A stretch of 64,000 nt of DNA. Source: Cycas panzhihuaensis (lineage: Eukaryota; Cycadophyta). A program made the translations under genes and the position numbers. The stretch spans positions 75,399,741-75,463,740 of the forward strand of contig CM041465.1 in NCBI GenBank assembly GCA_023213395.1, read 5' to 3'. The notes beneath the pieces were generated by a model. The model was not told where the DNA came from, did not search any database, and saw only the letters and a program-made list of their open reading frames with translations. Positions 45,420 to 55,017 of this stretch are shown here, one piece after another. Each line of letters begins with the position of its first letter. The first letter of the stretch is position 1.

Positions 45420-46594
45420 AATATTTAATTTTAGACAATGTTTTATATAAACATTTGTTTGATGGAGTTCTATTAAGATGCCTTTCCCCTACTAAAGCTC
45501 AAATCACCTTGGTTGAATATCATGATGGTATATATGGTGGCCATTTTGGTGGCCAATCCATGGCCTAATGTATCTTATGAGTGGGATACTATTGGCCATT
45601 ATTATTTAAATATGTCCATGCATACATTCAAAAATGTAAGAAGTGTCAATCTCATATGACTCTTATTTACCAAACTGCTCAAAACCTTAAGTCCATTGTG
45701 TCTCCTTAGCCATTTTCTCAATGGAGACTTGACCTCATTGGTCAAATTTTTATCCCATCCTCAAGTGGTTATAAATTCATTTTAACTACCACTAAGTATT
45801 TTACTAAGTAGAGCAAGGCCATTTCTTTGGTTTCTACTACTAGAAAATATGTTGCTACCTTTATTTTCTAGCATATTATTTGTAGATTTGGGGTCTCACA
45901 CGTTATTATTATCAATGATGAACCTCATTTTGCAATCCCTAGATAGTTGAGTTATGTGAAAAGTTCCATATTACTCATCATCTTTTGGCTCCCTATCACC
46001 CTCAAGCTAATTAACAAGTTAAAACTTTTAATAAAGCATTAGCTACGATTTTGGTTAAGACCATTGCTAGCTCTCATCGTGATTAGAATGTTTAGTTATT
46101 TCCCATGTTGTGAACCCATTATACTTCTATAAGGAACATAACCGAAATAGCACCTTTCTCTCTAGTATACAGAGTTGAGGTAGTTTTGCCTTTAGAGGTT
46201 GAGATACTATCTTTGCGTGTGTCTTTGAAAGATTTTACTAATGAAAATTTTCAAAGAGAAGCTTGTCTATTACAGTTGGAAAAGATGGATGAAACACACT
46301 TAAACACTCTTCAAAATAACCTCACTTCAAAAACTAGAGTTTAGGTAGATCATGATAAACAATTAAGACCTCGTAAATTTCACATTAGATACAAGATACT
46401 TAAACTTGAATATTTACATAACAAATAAAAAAACCTTGCTCCTAACTGGAAACGACCTTACCTAGTTGTTAAGGATCTTGAGAATGGTGCTTACTGTATT
46501 TCCACTTTTGAGGATTTAGAAATCTAAAAGCCAATTTACTCACAATTCTTACAAAAGTTTTATGTTTATGAATTAAAGCATGTACTCTGCAATT
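45420..46594 (+). pseudogene. Integrase of Gypsy-E
   Basis: Zinc-binding region: YHDGIYGGHFGGQ (His pair) and QKCKKCQSH (Cys pair) at about 45520-45655. Core: QWRLDLIGQIF with the first Asp (about 45720), YKFILTTTKYFTK, IICRFGVSHVIII where the Asp motif is altered to IND, and a decayed Glu region (NQVKTFNKAL, Glu replaced by Lys). C-terminal: EVVLPLEVEILSLRV and LAPNWKRPYLVVKDLENGAYCI, ending QFLQKFYVYELKHVLCN. It corresponds to Gypsy-1 integrase along its whole length. Confidence 0.82.
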
Positions 46595-47832
46595 AAGATA
46601 AACTATGGCTTTGAAAGTTACATTCATCTAATAAGCCTAAACTATGGACAATCTGTCTCTTTCTTTCTTTCTAACTAACCATTACTTTTATATAATTATA
46701 GCTTCTCCCTTTCTTTACTTTCACTCTTAAATAGGGCTTGAAGTTTTTTGGCGTAACAATCATATAGGTCTATTATCTCACTATTATTGAACTCAGTTTG
46801 GTTGTGGTGCCCTTACTCTTCTCTTTTGGGTTATGAACTTAGAAAAAAAGGAAGGCCCCTACCTCTAATTATCAAAATAGTGACTAGATATTAAGTTTAA
46901 ATCCTCAGCTTCTATTGATACATGAGAAATCTTGTTCTCTTTAGATTCTCACTCATTAGTTTTGAATCTTGAGTTACTTTTCTTACAAGCATCCTTTATA
47001 GATTTGTGGGGCTTTCATTTATGCTTGTTTGATCTTGTGATTGATATGGTTCTTAGTATCTTCTTACTATACTCCTAAGATTATTGCTCATTCTATCACC
47101 TTCCCTTTACACTCAAAGATATTATGATATAAAGATCTTTCATTTTCTTGCAATTCAGCTTCTGAGGATTTTAGTTCATGATTTTTATTTCCTTGGTTTC
47201 ATTAAAAAGGTCACCCTTTGTTGTTGTATGAGAAGATGTTTCATGATTAAATCAATCATTGGTCACTCATGATTGCTTGTATTTTTTCTCTTCATCTTGT
47301 TTTGGTGGAAAATCATGTGATGATTATAGTCAAAACGATGAATAAGTATCTTCCAGAAAGCGAGTTCAGTGATGCTTAGTTCGCCAAGACCCTTGTATGA
47401 ACCATCCTATGGAAAAATATATAGTTAATAGTGTTTAGAAAAAAAAATCACAAAAAAAAGTAAATAAAGTTATTTGTCTATCTCTTGCACCCTCTTATTA
47501 TCCAAAGCAAGTCGCGTAATGGCTTTATCTCCATCTGCATCTATTGTAGGTCAAGTTCATTTTAGTTCATTATTTAAGACCTTCAAATCCAATTGTTTAG
47601 ACACATCATGACCTCAATTGTTATCGAAACCTATTCAACACCTTTGTAGTCTTTGCTTTCATGTATGTTTGGGATGATATTCGTATGGTGAGGAAACCTA
47701 ATCATGAATCTATCTCTCTTTCATTTTATAGTCAAAACCAAGTCTCTTGCATAGGAACCAATCCCTCATAGGTTGATTCCCTCATCTTCCCCATATTTAT
47801 TGCCTTGTCTCTGAGTTTGATCATTTCTCACC
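46595..47832 (+). other. Untranslated stretch between integrase and second RNase H of Gypsy-E
   Basis: No coding motif seen. In Gypsy-1 and Gypsy-D the antisense ORF occupies the equivalent place, but nothing resembling it is visible here. Confidence 0.5.
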
Positions 47833-48240
47833 ATGGCATTGAGCATACATACTAATGGGGGTAGTAGGGGTAATCCAAGATCATCTACTGCTATTTGGGT
47901 AGTGCATGACCAACTAGGCAATCTCTTAACTTTTGTTGGCATGTTCTTACCTCAGGCAACTAATAACAAAGTTGAATACATTACAATTATAGAAGATATA
48001 ATAAATGTCTTACACTTTTATCATAGTTTTATTGACCTTTATTCTGATTCCCAAGTTGTGATCCTTCAACTCGTTGGTGTCTATCATATTCATTCTCCTA
48101 GGTTGTACTCCCTTCATAATCAGGCTTTATCATTATTGTCTTATTTTTCATCAGTTACCATTCAACATATTTTGTGTGATTAAAACATGGAAGTTGACTC
48201 TTTAGTCTCATATATCTTAGAGCACCATCGCTTATCACCT
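47833..48240 (+). pseudogene. Archaeal-type RNase H of Gypsy-E
   Basis: Open frame from ATG 47833: MALSIHTNGGSRGNP, then STAIWVVHD, FLPQATNNKVEYITIIEDI, IDLYSDSQVVILQLVGVYHI, SLLSYFSSVTIQHILCD. It is 116 codons long before the first stop, and EVDSLVSYILEH follows the stop in frame, which fits the last catalytic region. First-motif Asp is Asn (TNG) and NNEAEY has become NNKVEY; the third (YSDSQ) is intact. It aligns end to end with Gypsy-D 54283-53890. Probably inactive. Confidence 0.85.
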
Positions 48241-48481
48241 TCTCTTTTGAGTTGGAGGCACCACTTCGAAATGAGTATAAGCTGGCACTCCGAAATAAGT
48301 ATAAACTAGCATGTAAACACCATTATCAAAGCATAATAAGGGTTATCATAAGCACATCTAAAATATAAAACGAAGCATATGTATGGAACCAATATCACAA
48401 AGGGAGGAGGTGGGGGGGAGTAAGGTTAGAGTCAATAATCTTTCGTATATATCCACAATTTCATAAAGCAAAGCAATAATG

Positions 48482-48519
<38 letters not shown>

Positions 48520-49079
48520 AGTCATGTAGTGCATTTGATATACATACAATATCATAGCCTTGTAGCTTCCATGGGCATGTACATATCATCATAACTAAAC
48601 CCATTCTCACATCCTTATATATATGAATGGCTGTGTATCCTCTCTCTCTTATGCAGACCATATCTACCTTTTGTATGCTCATGTTGCCTTAAGGAGTCAT
48701 ACGCTTCCTACTTATAGGATGGTCATCCTACGTAGATGTGGTCACTCATCTTTAGCAGCTCACAACTTAGTCTCTTGTATACCCAGTTGTCCTGCCATAT
48801 CTTGATACATGTCTTGTGCTCATACATCCTAATAATGCCTAATCATTCTCACGCTAAGTGACAGGCCACTATGAAGCAAATACATATGGATGTAAGATGT
48901 TACGGATCCTCCTCACCTCAATAAGCTCTATCATCCCCTCACCTACCACATACCATATTATAGTTAATTAGCTTATTCATGGAAATAGTTAGAATAAACT
49001 ATCAAGACTATCTAGTAATTTAAACTAAGTTAGCATATAGTAAATAAAACACAAGTGAAAAATACGTGATGGGCATGGT
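48241..49079. other. Stretch between second RNase H and antisense ORF remnant of Gypsy-E
   Basis: No coding motif. It contains an AT dinucleotide run at 48484-48515. Part of it, read on the minus strand, lies where the 3' region of the antisense ORF would be. Confidence 0.45.
48484..48515. repeat. (AT)n microsatellite
   Basis: 32 bases of uninterrupted AT repeat; the minus-strand open frames reading (IY)n here are an artefact of it. Confidence 0.95.
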
Positions 49080-50040
49080 GCTACTACATCAGTTGGTCAT
49101 TAGGGGACCTCTTCACCCCCCTCCTCACCTATCACCACTCTAGGAGCACCATCAGAGTTGATATCCATACTATGAGCAAGGGAGTTACCTCTTGTTGCTC
49201 CCTCTATCCCTCCACCAATATTCCCCTCTCCTCCTCTATCTACATCCTCTCCCTACTTAGCACCTAGTTCACCCACTCCCTCTAGTGGTACAATTACACC
49301 TGCTATCTAATTGCCTAATACTCCCTCTACCTCACCTCCACCTCATCCTCTAACCATAGGTATAAAGGGTGGTCTCCTTATTGCTACCCTCTCATCATTG
49401 TCAGTCTCGTCATCTATCCAAGCTTGCATCTTATTATGGGGATTAGGAATCAATCAATTCCTCATCATCTTACTCAAAAGAGAATTATGGTACTCTTAAC
49501 CATTATTACCTATCTATTATGGACCTGGGAGCACATATGCCATCTATTCATGGTAAAGTCCATGATACTCAACTCACCTAGTAACCCAATCCATCTCATA
49601 AATGGGATATGGTCATATAACCAACACATAAGAATAAAGATATAAGAAATCCCTCCACGTCCATGTCTCCATATGCAACTTAATTATTGACTTATATTAT
49701 CAAGAATGAAGTTATCCCATTTCATATGGGTACTCATCTCACACTGTCTAGTAATCCTTACCCATTGAACTAGAACCTCTATGAAGTTTTTCATCTCGGC
49801 AATCTGAAACACTATAATTTGTGCAAGTACTTTCCTAAGTATAGGGATCCCCTCTACCATCCTCATAGCCTCTAATGCAATACCATGGATACCAAATTGG
49901 TTTTCAAATCCCAGCAAATATTGGCTACATATCTATTGAGACTCCTCATCCATGACTCGATTCAATCAAATCTCAACTCCATGCCAACTGACTCCTAAGA
50001 TCCTCCCTATTTCCTTGCGATGATCTATATATCTCTGGAA
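49080..50040 (-). pseudogene. Antisense PMD-type ORF remnant of Gypsy-E
   Basis: Read on the minus strand, opposite to Gypsy-E pol. An open frame at 49917-49684 (LGFENQFGIHGIALEAMRM...FIEVLVQWV) is followed, after a shift, by GRGGISYIFILMCWLYDHI, which matches GRGGLSYSTLLQCWYFDHF in the antisense ORF of Gypsy-1. After it come acidic and Gly/Ser-rich pieces (DDETDNDERV, GGEGNIGGGIEGATRG) as in the Gypsy-1 ORF tail. The 5' part is cut off at about 50045 where Gypsy-D begins. Its place, after the second RNase H, differs from Gypsy-1 and Gypsy-D. The identity rests mainly on the one motif, so it is moderate. Confidence 0.5.
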
Positions 50041-50119
50041 TCGTACCTCAGGGGGAGGGGGTCACTAAATTTGGGAGAGATCGTGCCAACACAAGTGACA
50101 GTTTCGTGGTGAAGGATCT

Positions 50120-50122
<3 letters not shown>

Positions 50123-50201
<79 letters not shown>
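50123..50201. repeat. (AG)n microsatellite in the Gypsy-D LTR
   Basis: 79 bases of uninterrupted AG repeat. No equivalent in the two Gypsy-1 LTRs at this place, so it grew in this copy or its branch. Confidence 0.97.
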
Positions 50202-50203
<2 letters not shown>

Positions 50204-51511
50204 ACCCACAAAGGGCATCCATGCGTCAGAACGCAGGTTCAAGGACCTGCAAATGGTGCACAAACTCCTTTCCAAGTAACACCTCCTCGATTCGGAGTTG
50301 GGAGAAAAAGAGGGATCTCCTTGGTTGTCCAAGTAACCTCTAGGAGGGCCCTCATGTCCTAGATGGCTAAGGAAGGAAGGCTAAGGTGATGGCGCACCTC
50401 TTCTTGTGAAGAGAGGAATGATTGAAGCAAGCCCTAATGGAAAGAATAAAACACTCTTGGAGTAGCTAGAAACATGAGTAAACGAAGGGGAAATTGGGTT
50501 AACGAACTAAGTTCGAGCTAAAGGGGAGAGCCAGGGAAGGCCTTGGCAATGGAAAAGAAAGATGACCTTAAGAGGGGGTACTCCCAAGGCACCACACCTA
50601 AAACAGGGTTAGGTGTGGCAAACAAATAAAGTAAGTTATCCCTATGTTTATTTTCGTTATGTAGTAAGGTGATGTAGGGGTGTAGGTTATCGTTGTTTAT
50701 GTTTGTTTCTTATAAATGCAAGAAATGAACTTAAAAAGAAACAATATACTCTCTTTCTCTTTCCTAAGTATTGGCCTCCCTCTCTTTATCCTTTATGAAC
50801 AAGGGAAGAAAAAGGGCAAACAAACCACTAAGGAAAAAGAGGTACAAATGAGAAATACAAACCTACCCAATGATATGTAAAGAGAAAATGGAGTGCCAAC
50901 AGATGAATGTTGAACCCACCCTACCTAAATTCTAGTGGAAATACGAATTTAGGCGAGGGGGAAAACAAGTGAGTGTGTGACCAAAAGAAGTGGCATATAT
51001 TGGTATGAGTTAGTTGATTTTTTCTATGTAATCCAAACGAAACAAGCAATAATAACCAATAGAATGCAAATAATACAATCCTTTCATCTTTCTTTTCATT
51101 TTGGGGGTATAAAAGAGGGGCGAAAGAAGGGCAAGAATAGGAAAGACAAGGTAAGGAAACGTAACTAGGAATCAGGTGGTTGGTGTAGCATCTCCCTTAC
51201 TTCTTTCACGATTCAATCTCTCCTCCTTAATGCACCTTGTCGTGGATGGCGTAGTGAAAGGGGTGTCGACAAAAAGGGGGCTTCCTTACCTTCCCCCAAA
51301 ACTTGAACGTAAAAGAAACGGAAAGGAAAAGGGAATATAGTACCTTTACTTGGAGTTTTAAAGCATCACAATCGTAACAACCAAGAAGAGGAAGCGTACC
51401 TGTAATGAAGGCTTTCATTCATTCTGAAGTGCAAGAAACCTACACAACACAAGTTTGCCCTTTCCCAAGGGGCGTTGGATACGTGTGGGAGCAAGTGCAT
51501 GCAAGGAGATG

Positions 51512-51532
51512 TATATATATATATATATATAT
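51512..51532. repeat. (TA)n microsatellite in the Gypsy-D LTR
   Basis: 21 bases of uninterrupted TA repeat. Confidence 0.95.
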
Positions 51533-53889
51533 CCTTTTTTAGGGAAAAGAAGCAAACAAAAATATATTTAACAGATATCTACCAAGTAACAAATGTGCAA
51601 TATTAGTATTGTTCACACTTTGTATGCAAAACCAACAAGTAATATGGAAAAGAGGGGGTAAAAATAGAAGAAAACAAATAGCCTCAGAATGGCTATCCCT
51701 CCTAACTAAATGCTCTATACATTCCCCAAGCACCCAAGCTAATAGCTAAAAGGACCAAGGCTACTCAATAATAGGTGCAAGATAGGTTTTTGCAAGTAAA
51801 AAAAATGGTAGCAAGAAAGCTGTAAAAATCACAAATATCGTAAAAGTTGCAAGTGCAAATTTTCCAAGTTTATATAAGAGCAAGCCCCAAAGATAAAAAG
51901 GTATGAAACATGGCTGAAAACTAGGCTATATATGATCTTTAGTGGCTGGTTACAAGCGTAGCAAAGGGCTGCCTACACTGCAATCAGTAGAAGTTTCCAA
52001 CCCAACAGTTTCTTGGGTAAACAAGGAAGGTATGGAGGAGAAAAAGGGAAGGAGAGAAGGGGGTTGCCCTTGAGGAGAAGGTGTGTGGGTGTGGAACCCT
52101 ACCTAAGACTCCTTTCACTCTCTCGTGAACCTCTTTTCCTACTACCTCCTTGAGAAGACCCAAAAAGAACTTGGGGGAGGAAGTATACAAGCAAGTAAGA
52201 AGGAGGGATTGCCTCCCAATATAACAAAAAAGAAGGAAAAAAGACTTCTCACATGAAGAGACTAGTAGAAGAATATCTATGCTATAGAAGGAACAAGAGA
52301 AAATAGATTTGAAAGTACCTGGTAAGGGTAGATCTGTGGCAGATCTACTAGGCAAACCATATGAGAAGGAGAGTTCCCTTAGGGGGTTCTTAGAAAACCC
52401 CTACAGTATAGCGGAAAAGGAGTAAAACTTGTGAGAAAGGTGAAGCTTGGAGCTTGGTGGGATGCTTGGAGCGCGACTCTAAATTAGCCAGCCCTACTAT
52501 AAACATACAAACTGCATTTCCTATGATGTAGGAGCTGGTAACTGAAAGATGAAGTAAGTACAGCAGAGTGGAAACCTATTTCAGAGCTTGTGGAGAAGAG
52601 AGGAGAGAAAAGTAGGTGAGAAGAAGGAGAAATGAAGTGAATTTTGGGTTTTTAAACCCAACCCTAGCTCAACGAGTGATTAGGGTTCTCTCTGGGCAGG
52701 AATCAACTTGCTGCCATGTGGTAATTTCGTAATTAATGCAAAATTAGTCATGGCTAGTTTAAAAAAGAGTTATGAATAGTTGTACCATGGCAAACTTTGT
52801 AGTACCACAAAATTTACAACAAGATCTGCAGGTTTACAAAGAAGGCGCCTAAAATTAAGATAAAAAGAAAGAGGGAACTCAAAAGCTCCCAAAAAGGGGG
52901 AAATCCTATATCCTAAGGGAGCATGTTACAGTACCAAGATGGCAAGGAAGGGTCATAGAACCTAAAGGGACCATGGCAAGCAGGAAATGATGATCAAGGA
53001 CCCCAAAAAGAGACAAATAGCACCAATAGGGCGATAACCAGGCCTAGGCAAGGTGCTAAGGGTTATGTCACACCAATAAATGATGTGCAATGGGTTGCGG
53101 GAGCCAGAAGTGCTTGGGGATGTTGTGGAGACCCGACAGAGGGTTGTGGAGTGCCATGGGATGTGTATCCCTAGTCATCATAGGCTAAAAGTGTCAAAAT
53201 GCAATATGAATAGGCAAACAATATAGAGTGATCATATAGTCAATCAATCGAGATGCAATGTGTATGATGAGCCTCAATCAACTATCTCTGAAGCTAACGA
53301 AATGGAAGATAAAAGCATACCTAAACTTACCTGAATCGAGTCGCCCATGTCCATTCCCGAGGCCAGAAACATCGCCTTAACAAAGAAAGCCTCGCTGCTC
53401 AAAAGTATGGTGTAAAGGTGAATGCTGGCAACACAAAGGTTAGTAATATGTAGCAAATATAGCAGTGTCATCAACCAAGGATGGTGGCAAGTGCCATGGC
53501 AGAACGCGTGGACAAGGAGAAGAGTGGGATGACACAGGGGCTTCCTATGCATTACCCTAATGTCTAATGAGAGGGAAGGTGAATTAGAGGGATGCCCCCA
53601 TTACACATATACAAGATGACCGGTGGTGATGGTCATGAACATGGTTGACCAAATGCTATGAATGAAAGTTATATACATATAAAAGTCAGAATGATGGGAA
53701 ACTTCGTATTGGGGGTGGTATGAAGGATAGATCAAAGAGAACAAACATGATGGTCACCATAGTTTAACCTCATTAACGGCCAACTTTCGAAGATATGAAT
53801 GAATCACAAGATGCGGGATGGGATGAATCTAGAACCAAGGTGTTTAGGCCACCCGATAGGTTCCTCAAGGAGGATCGTCGAGGATAGGA

Positions 53890-54283
53890 AGATGACACTC
53901 GAGGATGAGATGGATGAGGTTGTCTGCCTCAGCATTTTGGTCTCAGGGAATGTGTTGGATGTCTATAGAAGAGAAATGAGACAAGAGGGACCTAGCGGTC
54001 AAGGCGAGGGCTCTCAAGCATGGGCAACATACCTGGTAAACCTGGGTAAGATGCGACACGACAACCTGAGAGTTGCAGAGTAGGACGATGGGACCATGGT
54101 GGAAACGGAGTGCATCGGTGAGGGCTTCAATAAAGGATGTGTATTCAGCTTCGTTATTAGTGGCTATAGGAAGAAAGACTCTAGAACATAGGTAGTCATA
54201 CCTAGAGGGGTCATGGAGGATCCACACGGTGGCAGAAGGGCCTAAATTACCACAACTTCCTCTATCGGTGAAGATAAGCAATG
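53890..54283 (-). pseudogene. Archaeal-type RNase H of Gypsy-D
   Basis: A nearly complete frame from Met at 54283: MALLIFTDRGSCGNLGPSA, WILHDPSR, FLPIATNNEAEYTSFIEAL, IVLLCNSQVVVSHLTQVYQV, SLLSHFSSIDIQHIP, a stop, then NAEADNLIHLIL. The first Asp (TDRG) and Glu (NNEAEY) are kept, the third-motif Asp has become Asn (LLCNSQ, D to N), and the last Asp (EADNL) is kept. It is the best-preserved second RNase H in the window and lies about 520 bases from the 3' LTR. In relatives it adds a second RNase H activity to the element; this copy lacks a full active site. Confidence 0.88.
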
Positions 54284-54843
54284 CCATGGTGAGAGAATGA
54301 GGATCGCCAAAGAGAAGAAAAAAGGCCACGACGGGGTCGATAAGTAAAGAGAAAGAAAAAGAGATAGTGATAAGACTAGGAAGCACTCAAAAAGCTATGA
54401 ATAAGGATCATGAAGGATAAGAGAGTCTTAAAAAGAGGCTACCCAGAGGCGAGGGGACCGACTCAATGGAGAGGTAGGGAACGATGGCGGGAAGAGCCCC
54501 TTTAGGGCCCCAAAGGTCACAAAAAGGGGTGAGGTGAGGCCCAGAGTTAGGGAGGTGCTTCCTTTGGGAGCCCCAAAGGCTCGAACAGGCAGCGAAAATG
54601 GATCCAGAGTGATGAAATGAGCCAAAAGAGTATAAACATGAGTATGTTTTGGAGCAGCGTAAAAATCGAGGTGAAAGGAGTTTGTGAGAGACTGAAGGGG
54701 TCATCATAAATGTGCCAAAGAGGTTTAAAATGGAGGCAAAATAGGAGACAAACCCATAAGGCAAAGGTAATGAGGATAAAGAGATGGTCACGAGGGTTAT
54801 CGCAGTAAAAAGAAAGGAGGAGGTATCCCTTGGGGCCTCCACA

Positions 54844-54853
54844 TATATAAAGG
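54844..54853 (+). promoter_or_regulatory. Candidate TATA box for the antisense ORF of Gypsy-D
   Basis: TATATAAAGG, 165 bases before the proposed start codon at 55018; same relative place and similar flanks as in Gypsy-1 (11485). Confidence 0.6.
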
Positions 54854-55017
54854 AAGGAAGGTGAAAACGAAGTTCATTTTCAAAGGCTTATAATTGATCT
54901 AGAGCCCTTTCATTTACGCAACGGAGTGCCACTCGATTTCAAAAGCACACTGCGGGAGATCTGACCATTGAATCGAGATGCAAAGGCAGCCAACATGACC
55001 GGGGCAATGAGATGATG

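Larger units (their letters stand above)
39317..50045 (+). mobile_element. Gypsy-E: old Tat-type Ty3/gypsy element, right part cut by Gypsy-D
   Basis: A plus-strand order of gag, protease, RT, RNase H, integrase, archaeal-type RNase H, and then a minus-strand PMD-type ORF remnant can be read across 39317-50040, all with many stops. The Gag, protease and RT segments correspond piece by piece with Gypsy-1, so they share an ancestor. No LTR pair was found: the left LTR is not identified, and the right side runs into the LTR of Gypsy-D at about 50046. Very AT-rich with CAA/CGA positions often turned to stop codons, in line with an old methylated copy. Confidence 0.8.
50046..53371 (-). repeat. 3' LTR of Gypsy-D
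   Basis: Corresponds to the Gypsy-1 LTR with indels: for example GCGTCAGAACGCAGGTTCA-like near 50223 against GCGCCGGAGCGCGAGTTCA at 7690, and CCATTCCCGAGGCCAGAAACA ending at 53371 against the Gypsy-1 LTR end at 10139. About 3.3 kb against 2.56 kb, partly by microsatellite growth (50123-50201). The left boundary is approximate because no partner is in the window. Confidence 0.75.

Noticed and set aside
48358-48682. Two minus-strand frames with (IY)n
   Set aside because: Produced by the AT repeat at 48484-48515.
50048-50332. Minus-strand frame with a long (SL)n repeat
   Set aside because: Produced by the AG microsatellite at 50123-50201.
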